Below, in pieces: positions 10,175 through 23,000 of a stretch of 64,000 nt of DNA. This stretch comes from Chimonanthus salicifolius (Eukaryota > Streptophyta > Magnoliopsida > Laurales > Calycanthaceae), in the NCBI GenBank assembly GCA_013350335.1, contig CM023538.1, positions 45,564,201 to 45,628,200 of the forward strand. Reading direction: 5' to 3'. The notes under the pieces were generated by a model. That model was not told the DNA's origin and ran no database searches. It worked only from the letters and a program-made list of their open reading frames with translations. The stretch's first letter is position 1. Each line of letters opens with the position of its first letter. The translations under genes and the position numbers were made by a program.

Positions 10175-12950
10175 GATTTGCAGTTCAAAGATGGGGATAG
10201 AGGAGAGGGAAAAAATGAGAGAAGGCTATGGAGACTGAGGTACGCTTGTGCAGGTCCCGATGTGGCCTTAGGGACTTCAAAACCAAGATGGGCCGATGGA
10301 AGGCCTAATGGGTTTGGGCCTAGTTGGGCCCAAAGAACCCTCAATCTGGTCCTTGTGTATAAGGCTCGTGTTTCCCTTCTTCAATCTGAACATAATTTCG
10401 ACAGTTCAATTCGACGATCCCATCCAACTAGGCCACGATTGCAATATGTATTGGCTGGTACATATCAATCTTGATCGAATCAATACTGAAATGATCCCTC
10501 ATGAAATCACGCATTTCAAAGAGTTTTACGGATTCCGTTCTTGATTAAAAGTTAATTGGACCGTATTTGCATACTATGTGTACGGTCCAAAAACAAGGGA
10601 AAACCCAGCAATGCATGCGACGCGCGCATCACTCCCTTGATCACGGCCATCGCGGTGCGTTCGCTATGAACTGATACGTGTGGATGCAATGTATCGATTC
10701 TCCAAAATCCACTATATAGTAGCAGATACACTCTGTATCTGCTGTATTTTTAACTTAATGTTGAGAGGCCTCAGACCTCTTTCTAATTTACTATTAACGC
10801 AATAATTTTTTAATATATTTTCTTAAGAATATTTGGTTTAATTTTTTCAAAAATATTTATAAATATTCAAAGTACGAAAAGGAATCAAAGAAAGAGAAAC
10901 TTATTAAATCTGAGTAGAATTCTCACTCCAACACTTACACAAAGTTTACTTAATTTGCATATAAAAAATGAAAAGAAGAGTTGAGAGGACTTGAAGAGGC
11001 ATGAAAAACACGAAGACTCAGAAAACGACTAATAAAATTCTCATCATCAGAAGAAGAAGATAATGGAGATAATGAAGAAGTTAAAGGCTCCGATTCAGAA
11101 TATTCAGAAGATGATAATCATTTAATAAACAAAATTTTTAGTGAATTTAGCTATGGAAAATGTAATGAAAATCCAAGTTGTGATTGTAGTATATGTCAAA
11201 TAAAGTATGGATCATCTTCTTTAGACTCATTAAAAGCAATAATAAAGTGCTAGGACCACGGGGTAGCTTTTCCATAATTTATAATTTTTATAATTTAATA
11301 AATTTAATCTATCCCTCTTTTAGAAATCAGGCCTTTGTTATTTATTATTAATTTGTTGACATTAGTAAATTTGAACCTTCAAGATTCTATTTTATTATGA
11401 ATTTTTTAATACACTTTTTGAAAGAAAAAGCTAATTGCGTCAATAAGATATTAAAGTATCTAAATTTTTATTTTATTGTAACTTACCCTTTTAAATTTTT
11501 ATATATCTCCTTTCATTTTCATTTTCATATTTATGTGACTGTGCATGTCTCAATGCTAGTGTATGCGTGATTAGATTACAAAGTTACCAGTATTTTGTGG
11601 ATAATGATATGTGCTCCATGAGTAAAAGAAAAAGACCATTTTGTCTTCTCTTTTTGAGAGAGGGGTGAAAGAGAAGAACAAAAGTAATGACAAAATGATC
11701 TTTTACTTTTAAAAATAATGCTGAAAACTTATGGTATAAGGATCAATACCTGTATTTTGTGCACCCCTATTTAAGACACACTTACAACCATGTCGATAGA
11801 CTATTTTAAAAGATGTCTCTTTCAATAGGGTGTCAAAAGTTTAAAATACATATTATTCATGTATATCAGTTTAAGGTCAATATTCATATTTCTACTATTG
11901 ATATAGTAATATATTGACTAAAAACTAAGTGTAACGGATTGAATATACATATTTTAGGACATTTTAATATAATTTTAGTATTTTCTTTTTTATTTTTAGG
12001 TTGGATCAAACATTTGAAATTTTTTGAGTTTATCAAATTACACCATTCAAATATAGTGAAATACAAGTCAAAGGTTAACTCTTTATGTTTTTCATTTTCT
12101 GAATTTCTTGGATCTTTTTCATATTTACCTATATGCTATGAAAGTAACCAACATTTAAATCCGATATTTTTAAAAAAAATTTAAAATCTTAAAAAATATT
12201 TTAGATGATATTATTATGTATCAGCTTACACGTCAATTCACACAGTATCAGTTGAGAAGCTAACAAAGGTTTAAGAATGTCTATCAAGATCACATTTGTC
12301 AAGTGCCAAATAGGCTAATCTACATTAAAATAATTTTGGATTAAAGGTAGACTTCTATTTCATAGTAATATAATTTTAGAATGGGGTCAAATTGAATGGG
12401 CAGATCCAATTCATGGGTAGAAATAAGGGAAAGGGATGACAATAAGGCTTGAAATGAACCTATTTAACATTTAATCTCTTGTTCCCGTAATATCCTTAAT
12501 ATATTTCTAAACACTACAAACTGATTGGTAAAAATTGATTAAGTACTAATATCGTATCAATAATTGTAAATACAGTAATAACTAAGTCAAATTGTTGTAG
12601 ATCCGTAAAGATATAAAAATAAGACAAGTGATATGCACACTATTTTTAATATTGAAGATACATTCTATCTAAAATATTAAAAGTGATTTCTGTTATGGCT
12701 CACAACATATTTTTAACTTTTTAAACATTTATCAAAATAAACGGCAAACTATATAATTCTTTTCAAAGTAAACATTAGTATGATTAAATCCAATAAATTC
12801 AAAATTTAAAGTCCAATTTCAAATATTTTAAAATAATATAATATTTTTATAGACTAAGGTAAAGAATTTTATAATTTCTACTTCTCTCTCCCAATTGGAT
12901 CAGTTTTCTAAAGACAGGTATTTTGGACATCTCAGATCATGTTGGTTCTA
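10175..12950. other. Intergenic DNA between MIOX element and RLP unit B
   Basis: Mostly AT-rich non-coding sequence. The part at about 10765-10970 ('gagaggcctcagacctcttt' onward) is similar to 28545-28680 downstream of unit B, indicating an old duplication in the cluster. Apart from the short acidic open stretch at 11005-11253 I see no gene, and no second exon of unit A. Confidence 0.5.
11005..11253 (+). other. Unrecognised acidic, Cys-containing coding-like remnant
   Basis: An 82-codon open stretch runs from just after a TGA (11002-11004) to TAG (11251-11253), without an ATG. It reads as an acidic Ser/Glu/Asp-rich part (SSSEEEDNGDNEEVKGSDSE) followed by a Cys cluster (KCNENPSCDCSICQ). This composition is not expected by chance in AT-rich DNA, so it may be the end of a decayed protein or exon. 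I cannot name the family; a decayed reverse-transcribing element or a host exon are both possible. Confidence 0.35.
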
Positions 12951-13027
12951 AAGAAATTTATGATTCATCAGATTTGACGTGGGCTTAGCATAGGGCCAGG
13001 AGAGGCCCCTTCGGGGCTCCTTCCTCT

Positions 13028-13165
13028 GTCACCTTCCAAACAACCCAGTCAAGACGTCCCAAGTCTCCTGCCAGGTCCACTCGTTTAATTTAGTGCAGAT
13101 TCGTTTAATATTAACGAGAGGACTTGACCGGAGTGACGTCTTGACTCGATTGTTTGGAAGGTGAC
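13028..13165. repeat. Long inverted repeat in promoter copy 1
   Basis: Arms 13028-13058 and 13135-13165 are complementary over 31 bp with two mismatches (arm starts GTCACCTTCCAAACAA). Weaker pairing continues inward for about 20 bp, leaving an AT-rich centre. Confidence 0.8.
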
Positions 13166-13377
13166 CGGAAGGAAACTTTTTTATTTCTTTTCTTTTTTTC
13201 CTTTCTAAATAGCTTAAATATTGTATAGAGTCTTGGGAGGAAGATCCACTGTAATAATTGTGAGGAAGATTTGTGGAATATAAGAAATTTATGATTCATC
13301 ATAATTGAAGTGGGCTTAGCAAAAGGACAGCAGAGCACCAAGGCATGGAAAGAATGACTACCGAGGTTCCTTCCTCA

Positions 13378-13513
13378 GTCACCTTCGAAACAACCGAGTC
13401 AAGACGTCCCAAGTCTCCCGTCAAGTCCTCTCCTTTAATTTAGTGCAGATTCTCAATCTTAACGAGAGGACATGACAGGAGTAACGTCTTGACTCGGTTG
13501 TGTGAAAGGTGAC
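13378..13513. repeat. Long inverted repeat in promoter copy 2
   Basis: Arms 13378-13408 and 13483-13513 pair over 31 bp with about four mismatches. This is the equivalent of 13028-13165 in the other promoter copy, so the fold was present before the promoter duplicated. Confidence 0.75.
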
Positions 13514-13642
13514 TGAGAAAGGAGCATCTTTTTTTATCTATTCTTTTGCTTTCCTTTCTGAATAGCTTAAATATGATAAGGAGTCCCTCTGTGTCTCACT
13601 CTGCAAGCATTTGTTTCTGTCAAAACTCAAAAACATAGAAAG

Positions 13643-14006
13643 ATGGCGTATTGTTGGAGGTGGAAATGGGTTTGGATGATGAACATTCTTTTTCTCTTGG
13701 CTTTGAGTGTCGTTGTTTGTGAGGGATGCCTGAATGTTGAAAGAGAAGCTCTGTTGAAGATTAAAGATGACGTCAATTCCCTCAATGGATCCTCTCTTTC
13801 TTCTTGGGAGGGTCATGATTGTTGCCAATGGTCTGAAATAACTTGTGACAACTCTACTGGCAGAGTGATTGAAATAGACCTGTATCACCGAAGAGAAGAA
13901 CAATTGGGAACATGGTATCCGAATGCCTCATTGTTTGCACAACTTGAGGAACTATCCAGTCTAGATTTGAGTGTGAAGGAGATTGGAGGATGGAGGATGC
14001 CGCAAG
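13643..14006 (+). CDS. RLP unit B exon 1
   Basis: Codes residues 1-121 plus one base: signal peptide, N-terminal cap and first LRR-like segment (LEELSSLDLS). The donor site is CAAG|GTAATC. Exon 1 copies in units A and C end at the same point. Confidence 0.93.
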
Positions 14007-17000
14007 GTAATCATCACTCTCTACTCTGAAAGCATTTCGTTAAATAATTCTATATAAAAAAGGTGTCTCTACAGTTGCGAGAAGTGTTAAAATCAACTCA
14101 ATTTGAAAACCGATATCAAAATATCTGCATTAAAAAAACTGGAATGTATTAATTGTCAATATTTGACTGGAGAGTGTTAGTCTCTATTTTCTCTATTTTA
14201 TATCATATCAGCTGATAACATGAATCGTATAAGAGATGATTATATTAGAGTAGGCAAATATAACTAGGGGAATAAAAAACGTCTGCCTATTCGTCTCAAC
14301 CGATATAAGACAAATTCAGAAAATCTAAGCTTTAGCCTAAAATTTCAGATGAAAATTTCTGAAATTGAAGTCAAAATTTAAGCTGAAAATTTCTGAATTT
14401 AAAATTGAAATTTCAGCAGAAATTCAGATGAAGATTTCTGAAAATTGAGACTAAATTTCAACCGAAATTTCAGCTCAATTTTTTTGAAATTTCATTAGAA
14501 ATTTTAACCAAAATTTCGTATGAAATTTCTAATGAAATTTTCACTAGGAATTTTAAGTTGAAATTACCGCCAAATTTTTTGTCAAAACTTTCTGAAAATA
14601 CAGCCTTATATTCTGCCAAACTTGTCCAAAATTCAAGATCAACCTTGGCTTTGTAGGCTCCAGTGATAGTTCACTGATACATTTTGATCCCACTCAATGT
14701 GAAATGTTGATGTTTAGACAATTCCAATACAACTTTATACATCAATTGAAATACCTACGAAGTGAAACATAGAAGTATTCTAAGCTTTTTCCATAGATGG
14801 GTCATACCATTATAGTCATATTTTTCAGCTATATGGAATTAGATTGCAGTCGAATAACTACTAGTATCACTAACAGTAGGACTAATACTAGTAGAGAATA
14901 TTTTTCATCATAATTTATGTTCGAATGTATAAACCCTTTTTCTATTTTTTGCAGGGCTTCGTAAATTGACTCAACTTAAACATTTAGATCTCAGCCATAA
15001 TGTGTTGGAGAACAATCAATTTTACCTACATGACCTGACAATGTTGGAACATCTTGATCTAAGTTACAACCTTCTACAAGGGAATTTCATTACTACGTCA
15101 GGTATGGTTGTTGTAACTTGTAAGTGCAAAATGTGAATTTCAAATTAGGAAAAAATAAAATTCAAACCATTTATTTAATTCTATACAAAATAAAACTAGA
15201 AATAAAAAATAAAAATAAAAGAGAGAACTTACTAGAACAAAACAAAGAGAGAACTCAAAACCAGATTACATGGATTCTATTGGATGCCCGAAGATCCTTA
15301 TAGTATTTGGGGGAAAACAGTTTAGTTTGCAAATTTGATTATAACTTTTTCAACCGAATATCTTCCAAATTTGGATTCGTTGAAAAAGTTATGAACAAAG
15401 TATTTCAATGATTCTAATTTTATACAAATTCAATATTATTTGATATAAAAAATACGATAATTAATATATACTTGCTATTTTAGGTACATCTTTAGAATAT
15501 TAAATTAAAATTATTATGTTTATTTTTTATAAAACTATTTGTCATGAATTTAATTTTATATGTCACAAAACTAGAATAGAATTGAAGGATATGTCTTTCT
15601 TCTCTCAATCTATCTAAGCTCAAAGTATGTTTTCTACCATTCAAAACATTAATTTTATTTTGAACTCGATATATATCAGCTGATACGATAGGTATCGATC
15701 GTCCAATCATGATATCGGCCAAGTATTGGCTTATATCATAAATATCAACCTTTTTAAAAACATCGATTTCAGACATGGGCCCGACTGATGTCTTGGCCGA
15801 TATTAGTTTAATATTGGCCACGATACCAACGATATTTAAAATACCGACCGAGATTTTCCTTTTCAAATTTTTTTTAAAAAAAGTCAGGTTTTCCAAATTT
15901 TAATTTTTCAATTTCAGGAAAAAACCAATATTTAAAAAAAAAGGATATTTTTCTTTGTTTTAAAAATATTTAATATTATGATTCTTTAAATATTAAAGGA
16001 CATTTTGGCTATATTAGATTCTAGAGAGGAGAGTATACTGTTAATGACAATGATAAGAGAACTTTGGATAAAAGATAAAAGATATTATTTGTAAATTAAA
16101 CTACGACACATTTCACTGGAGAACTTTGGATTATCTCACTTTCAACTATGACAAAATAGATTATTTTCTTTTTTCAAAACTAACCCCGCCATTACAGCCA
16201 ATCAGCGCTGATATCATTTAAATTGTATTTATTAGATTTATTCAAATATAAAAATTTTACTTTAAAAAATATATTTTAGTCATTTGATATAAGGCAGCAA
16301 AATGAATAGCTGAAATTGATCATAGATTTCAAGCCTTTTTATGTTAAAAATTCCTTTTTCTGATTCAACAATCCGTTTTTTAACCTTATATCAGGAAATT
16401 TAATTATATTTTTATATTTAAATAATTAAATAAATATTATTCAAATGATATAAATTATAGAACTTACACTAACACACGAGAAGACATTTAGAAAGGTATC
16501 AGGCCACACAAAGATGGGCCCTCTGTCCCATTTTAGTTGACTCATTTTAAACACTTGTATTTTTTAAAGAACTTGAATTTAACTTTAAACCACCATTTCA
16601 GTGAGAGGTGATTCTCATCCATTTCAACACACTTTATACTACTCTAATATAAATGGGATAACTATTTTGGGACAATTCCAAAATCCATATGAGACAACTA
16701 AATTGAGATAGAGGGAGTATTATTTTTAAAAAGTTGTCACTCAGATATATTTTTCTTTTGCATACAAACGAAAAATAAAAATGAATGACTCGGATTAGAA
16801 AAGAGAGTGTTTCAATACAAATACTTGTAAAAATATGTCCGATGATAGAACGGTGTCAAAACAAAGTTATAAGAAAGTACATTGAATTCATTTAGAGTAT
16901 TTAGCATCTAACGACATTTTTAAATTCGACATTTAAATATAAAAATAGAGAAAAATGGGATAATGTTAATGATGAAGTTTTTTCTCTCTCTCTTACAGGC

Positions 17001-20000
17001 ATATGCGAATTAACGTCTCTCCAATATTTAGATCTGAGTGGTAATAGGTTGGATGATCCCAACATCCCCTTGTGTCTAGCAAACCTGACGAAGTTACAAG
17101 GTTTAAATATTTCAGGGAATGGTATAAGAGGCAATTTTTTCTCCACGTCAGGTATTTGTCATATTCAAACCCACATACATTATAAATTATCATTTGTAAA
17201 TGTCTATACACATTTTTAAAAATTATTCAAAACTATGTTTTGGCTGTGAAAAATCTATCTATCCAAAAGAAAAAAAAAAGGAGAGTAGAAATTGAGATTC
17301 TTTATTTAAAACATATATCAAGGACTTACCATCATTTGTTTTGATAGTAACCTTAGAACCCATTCTCAAAAGTGTTTTTTTTTTTTTTTTGAATTTACAT
17401 GTGGGAAACCACGGAATACCCAGTGTAAAACCCCCACAAGTTGATTTTTTATTTTTTATTTTGTCAAATTTTGATCATCAACCACTTCATTTATTTCATC
17501 TTGCCTGAAAAAATAACAGCTCATCACTTGGATCTTCAAGAGTTTGAGTTGTATATTATGGAACCTTAAAGAGGGTTTCTTTTAATTAGCCTTCGTATAT
17601 AAACAATATGCAACCCAAACATAGGATCCATTTGTATTTCATTCATTTTTTAAACAAATGGATAATTAAAACAAAAAAAAAAAAACCTGATTTTGAAGGA
17701 GTGAAAATTAGACTTCGTAAAGTAAATGGCATAGGATAAAATGATCTTCCATCTCTTCATTAGCGATGAGATATATTGTTTAGGAGTTCATAAACTTTCT
17801 GATGCGACACGCAGACACGCATCTCCTATGTGTTTTCTTATTTTGATTACACTATAGTGAAGTTTCAAATTTAATATATAATCCTTTCAAATCCAATAGA
17901 TTTGTTTATTCATTCATACTCTCCATCTTTCTTTATTTATATTGGAAGATGTTTTATGTACAAAGAAATGCTCCTTTTTCTACTCCTATATTAATGCTGT
18001 AAACTAAAACTAATTGGCCTTTTAAGAAAGAAAAAAAAAAAGTACGCCAAATCCATAGAGTTCTAAAATTAACAGAAATAAAGAGAGAGAACAATTCTAA
18101 ACTAGCTAATCTCAGCATTTCTCTTTTATAATGAAAGGTGTAAATGTACATTAACAACTTTGCCTTGATAGTACATATGAAAGCAATCTCATAAAACAGG
18201 AAAATAAATTAACTTTTGCAAATATAGTAATGACTTGAGTATTTGTATTTTATATTGATGCTTCATCTATCAAATGGAAACTTCTATACTAAATATGTGA
18301 CTGAAATGATCTATCCTATCCATTACAGGTTTATGCAAATTGGTTGCTCTTGAAGATTTGGACCTAAGTGACAATAATTTTGATGATCAGAAGCTTCCCA
18401 TCTGTTTAGGCAACCTAACAAAATTATATCGGCTAGATTTGAGTGGGAATAATTTAAGCGGCAATTTGTTAAATTTGACAGGTATGAAGATATTATCTTA
18501 TCAATTCTCAAATGAATATACATGGACACACTAATATAAATATTTTTTCTTCTAAAAGATATGTAGATGGAAATGATCAATTGCATAACATAAAGTGCTT
18601 TTTTGGCTAGAGTTTTATGTAGAGTCTACCTATGATAATAAGGTTAGATGGGTTTGAAAGATCCATGTGCGCATGTGGTATTTATAAAATATTGGTTCGA
18701 TTAAATGTCTCTAGACATGAGATTGAATTATGACTAGTGTCATTCAATGAGGTTGATGAAACTTTTATAAGTACAAAATGTAGAGATAGACCATTTATAT
18801 ACCCATCAACCTCATGATCATATGTAGGCTTCATATAAAACTCTCATCATAAGAGCACTTTATTACATATGAGACTGATCATTTTTCATATATGGTAATC
18901 TTTACCTTTTGTATCTATCAAATACATAATATTCATCTATTTATCCTCCATTATGATAATTTATATAGTCTTAAAAATTTGTATAAAATGGCTGCAATAA
19001 AAATAAATTTTAGTATTGAAATTAATGATATAAATAGATTTAACTCAAAATCTTCATAAAAACACATAGAATAAGAAAAATATGAACAAAATGTCTAAAA
19101 CTAGAAAAAAAGATATTCTAGGAACTGATTTTGTCATTCAGATGTCTTTTCTACCATTCCCATGTTAAGTAATATATTCATAGGGAAGTTTCACAAAAAA
19201 TAGATAAAATAGAAAGAAGAGTTAATATTAGGTTAAATTGTAAAAGATTGTCAAGTCACAACCTAAAAGTAGTAAAAGTACTTTGACAATGAAGGGTCTT
19301 ATAATATTTTACGAGATCAAATATTTTGAACAAACAAAATCAGCTGCTTTCAATTTGGGTTGTTTGTTTAAAGATAAAAAGGAAAAAAGAAAAACTCACA
19401 TGACGTGAGAAACCACTAGCTTCGACGCTTGAGAAGTGTAAATTTGGTCTTCTCTCCTACTTGCACCCTCCCTCCATTCTTTGTCTGCCCCACATCTCAC
19501 TCACTCCTCTTTGTTCCTCTCTCTCTATTCTCTAGTATTCTCTTTCTTTCATCCCCCGTCAAGTGATACTGTTACTTGACCTAAATGGGAAGCAAAAGTT
19601 CCCATTTGGTTTCTCACTACACCCCAAAGAGCCAATTTCCGTGGAGTTATCTAGTGTGTAGATATGGAGACTTTCATATGTCTTGAAGATTTGTTCTGTT
19701 CTCTAAGAGAACATGAACTTAAAAAAATGACACTGTTACTTTGAAGTGTTTTTTTTTTATGATTTTGTTTTTATGTTTTGTATAACTTTTGTTTTTCTTA
19801 AGAATAGAAATTTGTACATACTTTTTACTGATGAGCTGCATCTACATATATGATCACAAACTTTTTCAAATTTTAATTTCGGTGAACGTGGCTTGAATTT
19901 GGATTTTATTCAGTATTTCTTTTAGTTTCTATTTAAATATTAAAGCTGAATTTCAAAAACAATGGACTAAAATTGTATATTGGCTTTCTAACTTTTTTAT

Positions 20001-23000
20001 GTTATTGTTCGAGTTGGTCCAATCTAAATTGGAAATGGTCTATATTTATATATTTACTCTGAAATACTTTAGTTTTTATTTGGGTGTCAAAGGATGAACA
20101 TGAACGTAAAAAATTGTAGTTTTTTAGGTATTTTATTCAAGTTTAGTCATTATCAAATTTGGAAATAACTTATACCAAATTTTTGGAATAGAAATAAAAA
20201 ACAAAAATTCACTACTTGCAAATATTTGTTCAACATTTTTTTTCAATTTCTATTAAATGAATGTAGGTTAATTTTAATTATTCAACTAAACAGGGTGATT
20301 GCTCTAAAGTTCTCAAATTCATTAGAATGATTGGGCTAAATTTGAATGTTCGATTTTCGTTCCTATAATATAGTTTTAGTAAAAGATTTAGTTAAAAATT
20401 AATAAAACTGAAATGATATCAAAATTTTAAACAAAGGAATTAATTCTTATTAGATTTCCAATCAAAACAATAATAATTCAATTTATCAAATTTTATAAGA
20501 ATTTTCAAATGTTGAATATAATTAGAATTCTAGGATTAAGTTTGGGTTAATCTAGAGATGTATTTGAGTTTAGATTAGACTAGAATTTGAGTTTAAGTGT
20601 AATAGCCCTAGGGTTGGCTAGAGGCTGTATATATACATGTGTAATACTCATTAATGTAATACTCACTCCATCTCATTTTAGTTGTTTCATTTGAAATATT
20701 TGTATTTTTTAATGAACTCTTTATATAAGGCTAGTACTCCATATGATCTCATCAATTTTGAGCACACTTTATACTACTCTAATATAAATGAGACAATTAT
20801 TTTGAGACAATTCCAAAATCCATATAGGACAACTAATTTGGGATAGAGAGAGTATAAATTATAGTAAAACCCCTATAAAATAATACTCTTGGGACCCAGA
20901 GAAATTATCATTTTAGTGGGGTTATTGATTTATCAATAAATGAATATTTATTAATTTAGAGAGAGTATTATGTTTTTAGTACTTTTACATGTATGGCTTA
21001 TAAATCCAAAAACAATGGATGTAGTCAAAAGTTAATACATAGAAGTCCTAGAGACTCTTAAAAAAAAAGATGAAAATTGTTTTTTACCAACTGTTTCTCC
21101 AAAAGAGGCCTTTCAAGCAGTAGTGACTTTAAATAACTACTTATTATAACATGAAAAAGATATACCAGAGGTGGTGTATTCATTGCAAAAAATAAAGGAT
21201 GGGGTTGAGTTCACTTTAGGTACAAAGAAAAGGCAGACAATGTTAGATGCATATTTTGAGAAAAAGTTCAATTGAGAAAATAGAAGTAGTCAAAGTAAAA
21301 AGTTACTTAATACTCTATTATGAATTTTCGTTTGCTATTTTTTTATGTAATTTATCAATTATTAATTTATATTTCGTTGGACCCTTAAGGATTTTAAAAA
21401 AATTATCATCTTATGCATTATAGCGAGGTTATTAATTTAATACATTGGCCTGAGTTGGTACCGGAAGATTTTATTATTTAAACAAGGTTATTAATTTATC
21501 AAACCTTAATTTATTGAGGTGTTACTTTATTCTTTTCTAACCTGATATGTGCCAAATTACGTTCCTTACCTTAAGACTCTTGCACCACTCCTTAACATTC
21601 TTTTGTAATAAACATTTTGCTAAATAATCTTGCTAACTAGAACACCTCAATTCAACTAAGAAAACCCAAACTTCTATACGAGTTCTTAGGTTTCTTTACT
21701 TATTTTTCAAATATTTGTCAATCATATTCCTTTATTTATTTCACTTTCATGATCAATTTTCAATTGCATAATTTGTATTTAACCTTTATTTCAAACACAT
21801 TTTCACCTTTCCTTATGTTTCTTTATCTTACACCAACAAATGTTGATTTTCATCTTTGATTCAACTTATCATATTGATGTTTTTCATTTCATTTTTTTTT
21901 TTGTCTCTTGGCAAGCTTATAAATAATTGTTTTCCATTCTTTATACTCGATTGAGAATTTTAAAATTTGGACTTTGATTTTACATATAAAATCCCACAGT
22001 AAACAATTTAATAGTTTTTCTGCAAACATGCAAATCTTTTGCCAGTAGTTATTTATATAATTGTATAATTGCCCGTTGAAATTTATTTATTTTGCAGGAT
22101 TATGTGAATTGAGGGCACTTTCTTACTTGTACCTTGGCAGCAATGCACTTGAAGGCATAATTCCCCCATGTATTGGCAATATGGGCTCTCTTCAATACCT
22201 AGACCTGTCCCACAATAATTTAAATGGGAGCATTTCGTGGCTTGGAAACTTGAGTTCCTTGTTATATATTAATCTTGAATACAACAATTTTGATGGGGTG
22301 TTGGAGTTTTCGACTTTGGCCAACCTATCTTATCTTGATGATGTCCGTTTCTCAAATAATCCCTTGTGGCAGTTGGAAACTGAATCCCCAACATGGATTC
22401 CATCATTTCAGCTCTCCATTCTCGACCTTTCAAATTGTCAGCTCAATACAAGGAGTGGCGGTTCTATTCCTAGTTTTCTCACCAATCAGTCTCAGTTGCA
22501 AGATCTTGACTTATCAAGAACTAACCTTAGGGGTTCCATTCCGAGTTGGCTAAGATTCAACTGGATTTATCGGGGGACATATACGAGACCTCAGCGATAT
22601 AAGAGAGGCACAAGCAGCTTAAAACTAAATGACAATTCATTTACCGGTCCCTTCCCTCTTCTTTGGACAGAAAATACAACTGGACTCGACTACCTTGACA
22701 TCTCTGAAAACAAGATTGAAGGTCTTCTTCCTTCCATGCTACTTCTTCAGCTATCATATCTGAACATGTCCGGTAATGCATTACAAGGAATAACCACTTT
22801 CCAGTCAGACAACAATAAGCCATCAAATTTGAAAGTGTTGGACCTTTCTAGCAATGAATTTTCAAGAGAATTACCAATGGAGTTGTTTGAGAAAGGTGTG
22901 TCGTTGGAATACCTAGGCTTATCAAATAATCATCTGCACTTTGATACAACACCATCATTCTCCAATATGATGAGTTTGGAAGTTTTGTTACTTGACAAAA

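Larger units (their letters stand above)
12951..13612 (+). promoter_or_regulatory. Tandemly duplicated promoter of RLP unit B
   Basis: Two copies of a ~331-bp block (12951-13281 and 13282-13612) lie head to tail directly before the start codon. Both carry 'aagaaatttatgattcatca', the inverted repeat described separately, 'tttaatttagtgcagattc', a pyrimidine-rich run and the TATA-like 'agcttaaatat' (about 13205-13215 and 13564-13574). The second TATA-like box is 70-75 bp from ATG 13643. Several W-box cores (TTGAC followed by C or T, either strand) lie in the repeat arms, which would fit WRKY control of a defence-type receptor; this is inference. Confidence 0.65.

Noticed and set aside
15492..15896. 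134-codon minus-strand open frame in RLP intron 2
   Set aside because: It lies on the GATATCGGCC repeat, its counterpart in unit C (55619-55834) is broken, and no known domain is present.
22061..22097. ATG at 22061 as the start of a single-exon RLP of 623 residues
   Set aside because: It lies upstream of a good acceptor (ttttgcag), gives no signal peptide, and the four upstream exons join in frame.
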